From Gordonibacter sp. Marseille-P4307 (GTDB lineage Bacteria; Actinomycetota; Coriobacteriia; Coriobacteriales; Eggerthellaceae): DNA of 64,000 nucleotides. A model generated the notes under the pieces. It was not told where the DNA came from. It saw only the letters and a list, made by a program, of their open reading frames with translations, and made no database searches. The translations under genes and the position numbers were made by a program. Numbering within the stretch: the stretch's first letter is position 1; each line of letters begins with the position of its first letter. The stretch is from the NCBI RefSeq assembly GCF_900604965.1, contig NZ_UWPD01000001.1, forward strand, positions 496,001 to 560,000, read 5' to 3'. This document shows positions 19,704 through 27,968 of this stretch, piece by piece.

Positions 19704-20576
19704 CTATTCCTTCTCCTGCAGCCTTCGGGCGATGTCTTGGCCATATTCGGTGAGCTTTCGCTTTTTCGTTCCCGCAGGCTGCTCTATCAAAGCCAACTCC
19801 GTCAGCTTCGTCATGATTTTGTGGGTCGTTGAGTTCGCGGTATCGGTGTACGCGGACATCTCGGTCACGCCAAGAGGCCCCTCTACGAGGAATTGCTGCA
19901 AGAACAGCTCTTCCTTTTCGTTGAGAATAGGCATGGGCGCCTGTTTTGGCTCTTCGACGGCGCGTGCACCGTGGTCGCATTCGGCTTGGTTCGACGTCGA
20001 ATCACGTTGAACGGCCGCTCTCAGAGAGCTCTCCTGGCTCTCCCCCGCCTTTGCGAGGCTGATGGTAACCACTGCCCCTGCTCCGATATTGTCCTCGATG
20101 AGAACCGTTCCATGTTCCCCTTCGAAATACTCTTTAACGATGGGAAGGCCCGATCCTACTCCTCTGATGTATTTTTTCATCGGTTCTTTAGCCGAAGAGA
20201 AACCGGGAAGCTGAGCTTTTTCGATGCTGGCTATACCGGGTCCCTGGTCGGCGAACCGGATGGTGTTGCCGTTGTCGAGGATGGAAACGACGGCTTCAGT
20301 AAAACGCGCGTGGATGAAGTTTTCCGACACCTCCTGGATAACGCTGAAGGGGATGGATCCGCCCAGTTGGCGTGCAAGCGTATAGGTCTGAGAGGCGATA
20401 TCGGTTATGTATTCGTTCGTGGGAGCCGGCCTGATTTCGATCATGCGCGGTGCCGATCTTAGGTTGTCGTACACGGCGATCCGTGCAACGGCGTCGACGA
20501 AATCGTAATCGTCCCTATCGGTCGGAACGATCTGATCGGCTGCATCTCCCTTGTGATCGTTTGAAAAGTCGCTCAT
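19704..20576 (-). CDS. GHKL ATPase fused to winged-helix domain, dnaA operon partner
   Basis: 290 aa from ATG 20576; a 34-codon longer frame would read through a hairpin and is less likely. Residues about 60-175 are a histidine-kinase-like ATPase domain resembling anti-sigma kinases: N-box EVSENFIHA, G1 FADQGPGI, G2 RGVGSGLPIVKEYF. No phospho-acceptor His region or sensor is seen. A variable linker follows, then a C-terminal wHTH (about 220-290: GPLGVTEMSAYTDTANSTTH, then LTELALIEQPAGTKKR with EYG). The fold and its place directly upstream of dnaA suggest a regulator of dnaA or origin activity. That role is inference; no function is established from sequence. Confidence 0.75.
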   Translation of the reverse strand: MSDFSNDHKGDAADQIVPTDRDDYDFVDAVARIAVYDNLRSAPRMIEIRPAPTNEYITDIASQTYTLARQLGGSIPFSVIQEVSENFIHARFTEAVVSILDNGNTIRFADQGPGIASIEKAQLPGFSSAKEPMKKYIRGVGSGLPIVKEYFEGEHGTVLIEDNIGAGAVVTISLAKAGESQESSLRAAVQRDSTSNQAECDHGARAVEEPKQAPMPILNEKEELFLQQFLVEGPLGVTEMSAYTDTANSTTHKIMTKLTELALIEQPAGTKKRKLTEYGQDIARRLQEKE

Positions 20577-20617
20577 GTCCCGTTTGCTTTTCCGTTCCGT
20601 ACCGTTTTCCCTGAAAC

Positions 20618-20650
20618 TTTTAAAGAAGCCCCATTGTAGCGGCTTCTTTG
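20618..20650. terminator. Hairpin upstream of GHKL gene
   Basis: AAAGAAGCC pairs with GGCTTCTTT around a short loop (about 20620-20650). It lies in the leader of the GHKL-dnaA operon on the minus strand. It also contains a TACAAT that could serve as a -10. Confidence 0.35.
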
Positions 20651-20689
20651 TTAAAAAGCCGTTCCCACCATACGACAACTTTGCACTTA

Positions 20690-21235
20690 TTCACTCTTTT
20701 TCTCAGGTGAAAGACTGCAAGTTGAAAATTCATCTCTTCATTTCACTCTATTTCACACTTTTTAACATTTTATTCATCATTTGTGGAAAAGAATGAAATT
20801 ATGGGAAATACGAGGCGGAAAACATGATGAGGGGAATATTTGCGTTGAATAATGTTCAATGCCTGATGAACAAGGTGATCGTAGTTGCGATGAGGGTTGC
20901 TATTCGATTACGGGATTAAAACCACCTGCGGAAACGGGAAAGATACAGGGAATTATCGGCATCGGTATAAGAAAAACCCAGTTCAGATAGGTGTTTATTT
21001 TTTATAGCCGCAGTAACTGCTGTTCAAAAGCTATTTTGGAAAAACTGGTTTTTTGTATTGACTTTTCTGCTCTTCTAGCTTTTCCACATACTGACTTGCG
21101 CAAATAAAAAGTTTTCAACTTTTTCAACAACATATCTGTTGAAGATTAATAATCCACATCCGCCGAAAGATATTTTTCACTTCGTTTTTCATGAAAAGCG
21201 TTTCGGTGAGAAACGACGATTATCGCAATTGTGTC
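20690..21235. other. Probable oriC (DnaA-box cluster, AT-rich)
   Basis: Noncoding and very A+T-rich, at the point where gene orientation switches from leftward (dnaA side) to rightward (rpmH side). Perfect DnaA boxes (TTWTNCACA): TGTGGAAAA at 20782-20790 (minus) and TTTTCCACA at 21080-21088. Near matches: TAATCCACA at 21150-21158, TTTTTCACT at 21173-21181, TTTTCAACA at 21121-21129. AT runs around 20990-21010 and 21040-21060 could be the unwinding element. The remaining DNA to rpmH (21236-21490) holds no recognised gene. Confidence 0.75.
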
Positions 21236-21490
21236 TTCAATAGCTGCTTGGCACCATATATGGGGTGTGCGAGTTGAATTTTTCCTCTTACCGGCTTTTT
21301 TGCAGATGAATCATGGATTTTGGTGCTGGAGCTCATAAAAGAGTGTATGTGAAAGTGATGAACGATTATAATTTCGCTTCTCTGGGCTTTTACTAGGAAG
21401 ATAAGCGGTTGCTTGGTTTTCCGCTGAAGTTCGGAGGGGGAATGATTCAGCTTAGCTCTCTGTATGCAGGGAAACGAGCTGTTCGATGCT

Positions 21491-21518
21491 TTGTTGTTTC
21501 AGGGTAAGCCTGTATAAT
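21491..21518 (+). promoter_or_regulatory. rpmH promoter
   Basis: TTGTTG, 16-bp spacer, TATAAT, 37 bp upstream of the rpmH start. Confidence 0.6.
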
Positions 21519-21555
21519 GCTCGGGTTGCTCTTGTCAGTATTGGAAGGAATGTCA

Positions 21556-21690
21556 ATGAAACGCACCTATCAACCGAATACCCGTAAGCGGGCTAAGTGC
21601 CACGGCTTCCGTGCTCGCATGGCTACCAAGGGCGGCCGCCGCGTTCTTGCTGCTCGTCGCGCCAAGGGTCGTAAGCGTCTCACTGTCTAG
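21556..21690 (+). CDS. rpmH: 50S ribosomal protein L34
   Basis: 44 aa, very basic, beginning [20 protein letters not shown] and ending GRKRLTV, the full-length L34 family pattern. GGAAGGA lies 6 bp before the ATG at 21556; an ATG two codons earlier is also in frame but too close to the SD. Confidence 0.97.
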   Translation: MKRTYQPNTRKRAKCHGFRARMATKGGRRVLAARRAKGRKRLTV

Positions 21691-21703
21691 AAACGAGTCT
21701 GGG

Positions 21704-22042
21704 TTGGATACCATAAAATCCAGCGCAGAAATCTCTTCTCTGTTCAAACAAGGAAGACGTTTTAGCACTCCTTACTTCACGCTTATAGCTTCGCGCACAA
21801 AAAGTCAGCACGGCCTGAAGGGTCGTGTTGCTTTTATTGCGGGGAAGAAGTCGGGTAATGCGGTGTGGAGGAACAAGGCGAAGCGGCGGTTGCGCAGCAT
21901 TAGATTCGATGAATCTCCTGCCGGTTTCGATTGCGATGTCGTTTTGCTGGCAAAAACCCGCATAACCGCTTCTTCCTACGATGAAGTGAAGGCCGCCTAT
22001 CGGGATGTGCTGAAAAAAGCTCGTTTGGAACAGCGGGTTTAA
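21704..22042 (+). CDS. rnpA: Ribonuclease P protein component
   Basis: 112 aa from a TTG at 21704 (LDTIKSSAEISSLFKQGRRF), 13 bp after rpmH. A longer frame from 21611 would overlap rpmH out of phase. The central RNP signature is NAVWRNKAKRRLRSIRF, followed by VVLLAKTRITASSYDEV. It is the protein cofactor for tRNA 5' maturation. The start is inferred from family alignment; the SD is weak and coupling to rpmH is likely. Confidence 0.93.
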   Translation: MDTIKSSAEISSLFKQGRRFSTPYFTLIASRTKSQHGLKGRVAFIAGKKSGNAVWRNKAKRRLRSIRFDESPAGFDCDVVLLAKTRITASSYDEVKAAYRDVLKKARLEQRV

Positions 22043-22071
22043 CGTTGATAGCAAGGTTGGGACATATCGTC

Positions 22072-22311
22072 ATGCGATTGCCTTCCAATCTTGCTATTTT
22101 TCTTATCGTCGCCTATAGAGCCGTGATCTCGCCTTTGTTTCCTGGTTGCTGTCGTTTTGAGCCGACGTGTTCGCAATACGGAATCATCGCGTTCAAGAGA
22201 TTCGGGTTTTGGAAGGCGCTCGGTTTGACGACCCGACGTATTTTGAAATGCCGGCCCGGAGGTCCTCATGGGTATGACCCAGTACCCGAGGATGTTCCAA
22301 GATCCCATTAA
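22072..22311 (+). CDS. yidD: Membrane protein insertion efficiency factor YidD
   Basis: 79 aa from ATG 22072; an in-frame TTG at 22045 would add nine residues. An N-terminal amphipathic/hydrophobic helix (LAIFLIVAYRAVISPLF) precedes the family motif CRFEPTCSQYGIIAFKRFG, then RRILKCRPGGPHGYDPVP. Small inner-face protein assisting YidC-dependent insertion. It sits between rnpA and yidC in the conserved order. Confidence 0.93.
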   Translation: MRLPSNLAIFLIVAYRAVISPLFPGCCRFEPTCSQYGIIAFKRFGFWKALGLTTRRILKCRPGGPHGYDPVPEDVPRSH

Positions 22312-22322
22312 GGAATCATTTT

Positions 22323-23093
22323 ATGTGGGAAGCGTTTAAGAATCTCGTTTTCGATCTGATTCACTTTTTCTATTCCGTTGCAGGCGACTGGGGTATGGCG
22401 ATCCTCATCGTCACGCTTATCCTTCGCGTCATCATCTCCCCGCTTACGCATGCTTCGACGAAATCTTCCTACCAAATGCAGAAGATTCAGCCGAAGTTAC
22501 AGGAGCTTCAGGCTAAATATGCCGATGACCAGCCACGTTTGCAGGAAGAGATGCAGAAGCTCTATGCGGAGGCAAAATTCAACCCTCTTACGGGATGCTT
22601 GCCCATGTTCCTGCAGATGCCCATCTTCATCGCGCTGTTCCAGGTTCTCAACGAAATGTCTGCTCGTTTGGGCGATGTAAACTACTCGTTCTATCATCTC
22701 GTTCCCAACCTCATCACCAGTCCTTCGGTTGCTTTGGGCGAAGGGTTCGGATCGTTTATTCCCTACTCCATTCTTCTCGTGGTATTCGCCGGCGCAACGT
22801 TTGCGCCCATGGTTTTGATGCAGCTGAACCAGAAGAATAGCTCTCAGCGTACGCAGATGCTGGTCATGTCGGCATTCATGACCGTGTTCATGCTCTGGAT
22901 CGGCTGGAGTTCTCCTGCCGGTGTTTTGCTGTACTGGGGACTCTCTTCGCTTATCGGCGTCGCGCAGCAGCAGATATCCATGAAGATCATGAAGGACCGC
23001 GATGCGCGCCTTGAAGCTGAAAAGGAAGATGAACCGGTTGCTATCGAAGTGATCCGCAAAGAAAAGAAAAAACGCCCCACCAAGAAGCGCTAA
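22323..23093 (+). CDS. yidC: Membrane protein insertase YidC/Oxa1
   Basis: 256 aa. After a short N-terminus come five hydrophobic segments. The first core helix (MAILIVTLILRVIISPLT) carries the hydrophilic-groove Arg. Then come the cytoplasmic helical hairpin (KIQPKLQELQAKYADDQPRL), a GCLPMFLQMPIFIALF core and the paired helices ending in SSPAGVLLYWGLSSLIG. The basic C-terminus (KEKKKRPTKKR) may bind ribosomes. There is no cleavable lipobox, so it is of the short Gram-positive/actinobacterial type without a large periplasmic domain. Confidence 0.95.
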   Translation: MWEAFKNLVFDLIHFFYSVAGDWGMAILIVTLILRVIISPLTHASTKSSYQMQKIQPKLQELQAKYADDQPRLQEEMQKLYAEAKFNPLTGCLPMFLQMPIFIALFQVLNEMSARLGDVNYSFYHLVPNLITSPSVALGEGFGSFIPYSILLVVFAGATFAPMVLMQLNQKNSSQRTQMLVMSAFMTVFMLWIGWSSPAGVLLYWGLSSLIGVAQQQISMKIMKDRDARLEAEKEDEPVAIEVIRKEKKKRPTKKR

Positions 23094-23100
23094 ATGGTAC

Positions 23101-23116
23101 TGTTTCACGTGAAACA
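23101..23116. other. parS site (perfect)
   Basis: TGTTTCACGTGAAACA, exact 16-bp consensus palindrome, between yidC and jag and about 2 kb from the proposed oriC. Confidence 0.95.
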
Positions 23117-23157
23117 TTCGCGAAGCGCTGATTTGGATCAAGCAAGAGGAGCATTCG

Positions 23158-23712
23158 ATGGAAAACGAAATCCAAGAAGATGTAGTTAAAGAAGGTATTC
23201 CCCGCTTTGAAAAAGAGCCCGTTGACGAGCGTATGGATCTCACCGACGAAGAGCTTGATCATGTTGCGGATACCGCGATCGCTTCACTGAAACAAATTTT
23301 GAAGCATTTCGATGTCGGCGAAGTCACCATCGATGAATACGATGGAGACGAAGGCGAGCTCATTCTCGATATTACAGGCGACGATCTTGCCGTTCTGATC
23401 GGACGTCATGGTCGAACGCTTGAGGCTCTTCAGTTTATCGTTTCCGCTTTGACGGTTCGCCAGATTGGCTTCAGGTTCCCCGTTATCGTCGATATCGAAG
23501 GTTATAAGAACCGCCAACGTCAGAAACTAGAAGCGCTTGCGCGATCATCTGCTAAGAAGGCGGCTTATAACGGTAGAAGCGTGAAGCTTCGCCCTATGAG
23601 TCCGTACGAGCGCCGCATCATTCATGTTGCGTTGAGGGATGATGATCGAGTTCGAACCGCTTCGGAAGGTGAAGGGCCTGCGCGGCATATCGTTATTCTG
23701 CCTGTGAAGTAA
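23158..23712 (+). CDS. khpB: KH-R3H RNA-binding protein Jag/KhpB
   Basis: 184 aa. The acidic N-terminus is followed by a KH-like domain (about 50-125) with LIGRHGRTLEALQFIVSA, then an R3H-type domain (about 125-184) with RPMSPYERRIIHVAL, ending in ARHIVILPVK. SpoIIIJ-associated (Jag) family RNA chaperone, in its conserved place after yidC. Confidence 0.92.
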   Translation: MENEIQEDVVKEGIPRFEKEPVDERMDLTDEELDHVADTAIASLKQILKHFDVGEVTIDEYDGDEGELILDITGDDLAVLIGRHGRTLEALQFIVSALTVRQIGFRFPVIVDIEGYKNRQRQKLEALARSSAKKAAYNGRSVKLRPMSPYERRIIHVALRDDDRVRTASEGEGPARHIVILPVK

Positions 23713-23749
23713 CTGCCCGATAGAAGCGTTTGATACATGTGGGTATGCG

Positions 23750-23778
23750 AAAGACCTTCGGAAGCGGAGGTCTTTCTT
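23750..23778 (+). terminator. Terminator after jag
   Basis: AAAGACCT / AGGTCTTT stem with a T-rich tail (CTTGT), between jag and rsmG. Confidence 0.7.
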
Positions 23779-23837
23779 GTATGATGACTTCCATTCCGCC
23801 GCTTTTACTGTTCATCATCGTTTCCAGGGGTTTTAAA

Positions 23838-24509
23838 ATGGATAGCCATATAACAGAAGAGATGGCCGCTTTAATGCAGTCGCATCTTGAATTGGTTATC
23901 GAAGCAAATAAAACTACGAATCTCACGCGGATAGATTCCCTGGAAGACGGGATGCTCCTTCATGTTGAAGATTCTCTTGTAGGTTTGGAAGAGTGCTTAT
24001 CTGCCCCCGAAGGCATGTATGCCGATCTTGGAACAGGGGGCGGATTTCCCGGCATCACCATTGCAATTGCTACGGGTCGTATAACCAAGTTGGTGGACAC
24101 CAGAAGGAAGAAGACGGCTATTCTGGATGGAATAACCGAAAAGCTCGGTCTTACAGATTATATCTCTACGTATACCGGTCGCATCGAGGAGATGGCTTTG
24201 GAATATCCCAAAGCATTTTCCCTTATTACCGCCCGCGCCCTTGCCCGACTCTCGGTTCTTCTTGAGTTTGCGTCTCCTCTTTTGAAGCAAGGGGGTCGCT
24301 TGGTTTGCTATAAGGCTCAGGTTTCAGACGAAGAGCTAGGCCATGCGTTGGAAGTTCAGCGAACATTGGGAATGAACCTCGTTTCTCAGAGATCGGTGTA
24401 TTTAAGCGACGGGGAAACATTCAGAACCATTCTTTCTTTCGAGAAGATAGGCAACCCTCGAATCAAGCTCCCTCGTCCGGTGAGTTTTGCTCAAAAAAAG
24501 CCTCTCTAG
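23838..24509 (+). CDS. rsmG: 16S rRNA (guanine-N7)-methyltransferase RsmG
   Basis: 223 aa from ATG 23838; a longer frame would overlap the jag terminator. The SAM-binding motif is YADLGTGGGFPGITIAI (motif I), with KAFSLITARALARLSVLLEF and the basic region typical of GidB/RsmG. It methylates G527 of 16S rRNA. The context jag-rsmG-parA-parB is conserved. Confidence 0.93.
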   Translation: MDSHITEEMAALMQSHLELVIEANKTTNLTRIDSLEDGMLLHVEDSLVGLEECLSAPEGMYADLGTGGGFPGITIAIATGRITKLVDTRRKKTAILDGITEKLGLTDYISTYTGRIEEMALEYPKAFSLITARALARLSVLLEFASPLLKQGGRLVCYKAQVSDEELGHALEVQRTLGMNLVSQRSVYLSDGETFRTILSFEKIGNPRIKLPRPVSFAQKKPL

Positions 24510-24560
24510 ATCGCCCGGTCGGTTGTCTGAAGCTGCCGGTGAACCAAACGATAAAAGACG

Positions 24561-24576
24561 TGTTTCACGTGAAACA
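24561..24576. other. parS site (perfect)
   Basis: TGTTTCACGTGAAACA, 35 bp upstream of the parA start codon, where ParB binding could also autoregulate parAB. Confidence 0.95.
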
Positions 24577-24611
24577 CGCTATACTTGCATCGTATGATGA
24601 AAGGAGATCCC

Positions 24612-25622
24612 GTGGGTCTATTCGATGGTCTGAGGCTTAATAAGAAGACTGAAACCCTTCAAGAGCCCGAAAAAACTCCGACTCAGTTGAACGATGAAGC
24701 TGAGCGCGAGGTTATGGTCGATGAGGGTATGGTTATCGAACGCATGGAAGTGGTCGAGAGGCCTACGGATGTAGAAGAGGTATCTTCCCTGGAGGAAGAA
24801 GTCGCCTATAAGGAGCTGAAATCCTATAAGGATAAAAAACCGGTCAAGCACGTGATCGGTCAGACGAAGATCTTTGCGATCATCAACCAAAAAGGCGGCG
24901 TCGGGAAATCAACGACAGCCGTTAACCTAGCGGCTGCTTTGGGAGAGCAGGGCAAACAGGTTCTCCTGATCGATCTTGATCCGCAGGGTAATGCGACAAG
25001 CGGCTTGGGAATCAATAAAGCCGAAATCGACCGATGCATTTACGACGTGCTTCTTAACGATGTTCAGATCGAGGATATTATCATTCCGGATATAACCGAA
25101 GGGCTGGATCTTGCCCCGGCGACGATTAATCTGGCTGGTGCGGAAGTCGAGTTGGTATCGGAAATGGCTCGCGAAAACAGGCTGCGCGACACAGTTGGAA
25201 GACTGCGTGGGAAATACGACTACATTTTGATCGATTGCCCTCCGTCGCTCGGATTGCTTACGGTGAATGCTTTGGTTGCCGCAGATAAACTTGTTATTCC
25301 AATCCAGTGCGAGTTTTATGCGCTGGAAGGCGTGACAAAACTTCTCGATTCGATGAAACGTGTCAAATCTCGTCTCAATCCCTCGTTGGATATCTATGGG
25401 ATTCTTCTTACCATGTACGATGGTCGTACAACGCTTGCGAAACAAGTTGCCGGCGAGGTGAGAAGCTTTTTCGGGAAACAGGTGTTCGAGACCGTTATCC
25501 CCCGCACGGTAAAGTTGTCCGAGGCTCCCAGCTATGGCATTCCCATCACCCAGTACGATCCTGCTGGGAAGGGAGCCCAGTCGTATTCTGATCTTGCGAA
25601 AGAAGTGGTGAAGCGTGGCTAA
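24612..25622 (+). CDS. parA: Chromosome-partitioning ATPase ParA/Soj
   Basis: 336 aa from GTG 24612, chosen because AAAGGAGATCCC precedes it. Unlike most Soj proteins it has an acidic, Glu-rich N-terminal extension of about 80 residues. The ATPase core has a deviant Walker A KGGVGKST (about residue 97), a switch region LIDLDPQGNATSGL and Walker B IDCPPSLGLLTVNAL. It forms ATP-dependent DNA-bound dimers that move parS-ParB complexes. It overlaps parB by 8 bp. Confidence 0.96.
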   Translation: MGLFDGLRLNKKTETLQEPEKTPTQLNDEAEREVMVDEGMVIERMEVVERPTDVEEVSSLEEEVAYKELKSYKDKKPVKHVIGQTKIFAIINQKGGVGKSTTAVNLAAALGEQGKQVLLIDLDPQGNATSGLGINKAEIDRCIYDVLLNDVQIEDIIIPDITEGLDLAPATINLAGAEVELVSEMARENRLRDTVGRLRGKYDYILIDCPPSLGLLTVNALVAADKLVIPIQCEFYALEGVTKLLDSMKRVKSRLNPSLDIYGILLTMYDGRTTLAKQVAGEVRSFFGKQVFETVIPRTVKLSEAPSYGIPITQYDPAGKGAQSYSDLAKEVVKRG

Positions 25623-26724
25623 GAGCAAAGGAGGGCTTGGTCGGGGGTTGAACTCCCTTCTAGGCGGAGTGGGCATTGAAACGTCTAACGAGGTCCCAGG
25701 GCGCCAGCGCGTCGAAATGGAAAGCAGGGAAAACCAACAGGTCGAAGAACCGCCCGCCCCTGCCCTTTCAAGCGAAGTTTCCGAAGAGGACTTCCTCAAC
25801 GAAGATCGCATCACCATCAAAAGCGTAACGGCTCGCGAGGTATCTGACAAACCGGTTATCGAGCATATCCAGGTGCAGGAAGAGCCTCGTGAAACGATTC
25901 ATACGCGTAGGGAGGCGGACGAACCCGGAACCTCGAATAGGGAAGTGGATATCGAAAAGGTTGTTCCGAATCCCGACCAGCCGCGTACCAGTTTCAAAAA
26001 GGAAGAGCTTGAAGAGTTGGCCGAATCTATTAAGTCGAACGGCCTTCTTCAGCCGGTTTTAGTGCGTCCGGCGGCAGGCGGCACGTACCAGATCATTGCG
26101 GGCGAGCGTCGATACCAGGCATCGCTTTTACTGGGCGCTTCAAAACTTCCCATCCGTATCAAAGAAGCCGATGATGATAAAGCCCTCGAGCTTGCCCTTA
26201 TCGAGAACATTCAACGAAGCGATCTGAATCCTATCGAAGAGGCGTATGGATATCGTCGCATGATGGAGCATGGAAGCCTGACCCAATCCGAAGTTGCCCA
26301 GGCGGTATCGAAGGGTCGCTCTACTATTGCGAACGCGTTGCGTTTGCTCGAGCTTCCCGAAGATGCCCAGCAGTTGCTGTTCGAAGAGAAGATCACGGCG
26401 GGCCATGCTCGGGCTATTCTCTCGGTTCCCGATGAGGAAGGTCGTAGGAAGCTGACCGAGAAACTGGTGGCCGAAAAACTTTCGGTGCGTGAGACCGAAG
26501 CTCTTGCGAGGCTCATGTCCGGTAAGAAGGAGTCTTCTACGTCAACGCGCGTTCCGGTTCCCAAATCTTTCAAACGCGTTGCGCGTTCCTTAAGGAACTC
26601 TCTTCATACCAACGTGCGCGTGAAGACGGTCAAAGGGAAAAACAAGATTGAAATCGAGTTCAAGGACGAAGAAGATCTGGAGAGGTTGTTCAAGGAGCTT
26701 TCCAATCAAAATCATTCGGCTTAG
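25615..26724 (+). CDS. parB: Chromosome-partitioning protein ParB
   Basis: 369 aa; GTG at 25615 overlapping the parA stop. The N-terminal ParA-interacting motif is KGGLGRGLNSLLGG. An acidic linker of about 80 residues follows, then the ParB/Srx CTPase domain (VVPNPDQPRTSF, CTP-binding box AGERRYQAS, ENIQRSDLNPIEEA). The HTH parS-binding domain is SLTQSEVAQAVSKGRSTIANALRL. The C-terminal dimerisation domain ends KIEIEFKDEEDLERLF. Six parS sites in this window are its expected targets. Confidence 0.96.
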   Translation: MAKSKGGLGRGLNSLLGGVGIETSNEVPGRQRVEMESRENQQVEEPPAPALSSEVSEEDFLNEDRITIKSVTAREVSDKPVIEHIQVQEEPRETIHTRREADEPGTSNREVDIEKVVPNPDQPRTSFKKEELEELAESIKSNGLLQPVLVRPAAGGTYQIIAGERRYQASLLLGASKLPIRIKEADDDKALELALIENIQRSDLNPIEEAYGYRRMMEHGSLTQSEVAQAVSKGRSTIANALRLLELPEDAQQLLFEEKITAGHARAILSVPDEEGRRKLTEKLVAEKLSVRETEALARLMSGKKESSTSTRVPVPKSFKRVARSLRNSLHTNVRVKTVKGKNKIEIEFKDEEDLERLFKELSNQNHSA

Positions 26725-26736
26725 TTTCCGTATTTA

Positions 26737-26776
26737 AAAAACCGCCCGTTAGAATCGATTCTAACGGGCGGTTTTG
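26737..26776. terminator. Bidirectional terminator between parB and rlmN
   Basis: Perfect palindrome AAAACCGCCCGTTAGAATC / GATTCTAACGGGCGGTTTT, with A-run before and T-run after, between convergent genes. Confidence 0.95.
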
Positions 26777-26809
26777 ATATTAATCGTGTAGCAAGTCAAA
26801 AAACAAAAA

Positions 26810-27841
26810 CTAGGCCTTTAAAACTGAATTGGCAAGCTGTCCGCACGCACCGTCGATATCAGCGCCCCGAGATTGCCTTACCGTCGCGTTAATTCGGTTG
26901 CGTTCCAATTCACCGGTCCATCGTTCCAAAGTTTTTCGCGAGACCGGTCTGAAGGGTGAATCGGAGATCGGATTCAGCATGATGAGGTTCACATGGCACA
27001 GAAGACCCTTGCAGAAGCGAACGAGGCGATGCAGCTCCTGATCATCGTCGTTGGTTCCTTCGATAAGCGCGTATTCTAAAGAGACTCGCCTCCCTGTTTC
27101 TTTGGAATACGATTTAAGGGCGTCTCTCAAATCGGATAGAGGGAATCTTGCTAATTCGGGCATGATGAGATCACGCGTATTCTGATGAGCGCTATGGAGG
27201 GAAACGGCCAGCGTGAACTGTTCGGGTTCTAAGGTAAAGCTTTCTATTTTTGGAATTATCCCGCACGTTGACACCGTGATGCGCCGCGCTCCAATATCGA
27301 GGAGTTTCCCATGGTTCAGAATGCGCAGCGCTCCCATGAGGTTGCGATAGTTTGCAAAGGGTTCCCCTTGGCCCATAACCACCACGTTGGATATGCGCTG
27401 CCCGAAATCTTCGCCTACGACATTGATTTGGTCGACGATTTCCCCTGGAAGAAGGTTGCGCCTCAGCCCCTGTTTCCCCGTAGCGCAGAAAAGACACCCC
27501 ATGGCGCATCCCGCCTGGCTCGAGCAGCAGACCGTGAGTCGGCCATCATCGGAAGGTATCCCCACCGTCTCGACCAATGTGCCGTCCATCAATTCGAGGA
27601 GGTACTTTCGCGTGCCGTCATGCGAGACCTGACGATCCGCTATTGTCGGAAAGGTAAACGGATAAGCCAACGCAAGCTGTGAACGGAGAGCCGAAGGAAG
27701 GTTGGTCATCTCGTCGAACGAGCGCACGCGCTTCACGTACAGCCACGAGGCAATCTGCATCGCCCTGAATTTCGGGATGCCTCTGTGCTCAAGCGTTTGC
27801 CCAAGATCGGGAAGAGAGAATTGTTTGATCGAGTTTTCCAT
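26810..27841 (-). CDS. rlmN: 23S rRNA/tRNA A2503-type methyltransferase RlmN
   Basis: 343 aa from ATG 27841; longer frames would cross a parS site and promoter. Radical-SAM CxxxCxxC motif is CAMGCLFC, with conserved GEPFANY, a resolving Cys in the SRGADIDGACGQL tail, and LEYALIEGTNDD. Makes 2-methyladenosine in 23S rRNA and some tRNAs. A TATAAT lies only 8 bp upstream of the ATG, so the mRNA is probably almost leaderless, and no SD is visible. Confidence 0.95.
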   Translation of the reverse strand: MENSIKQFSLPDLGQTLEHRGIPKFRAMQIASWLYVKRVRSFDEMTNLPSALRSQLALAYPFTFPTIADRQVSHDGTRKYLLELMDGTLVETVGIPSDDGRLTVCCSSQAGCAMGCLFCATGKQGLRRNLLPGEIVDQINVVGEDFGQRISNVVVMGQGEPFANYRNLMGALRILNHGKLLDIGARRITVSTCGIIPKIESFTLEPEQFTLAVSLHSAHQNTRDLIMPELARFPLSDLRDALKSYSKETGRRVSLEYALIEGTNDDDQELHRLVRFCKGLLCHVNLIMLNPISDSPFRPVSRKTLERWTGELERNRINATVRQSRGADIDGACGQLANSVLKA

Positions 27842-27863
27842 GATCAGATTATAAGGGAGACTG

Positions 27864-27879
27864 TGTTTCACGTGAAACG
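27864..27879. other. parS site overlapping rlmN promoter
   Basis: TGTTTCACGTGAAACG, one terminal mismatch. The minus-strand -35-like TTCACG of rlmN (spacing 17 to TATAAT at 27847-27852) falls inside this site, so ParB binding could affect rlmN. Confidence 0.8.
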
Positions 27880-27968
27880 TACAGAAGGAAAAGGATGTAA
27901 TTACCTGGTCGGTCTGCTTTGATATACTTGCTAGGCATCGCATCTTACCGGAAGGCGGCACAGCCGAA

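Noticed and set aside
24585-24611. parA start upstream at TTG 24585 or ATG 24594
   Set aside because: The SD AAAGGAGA is positioned for the GTG at 24612.
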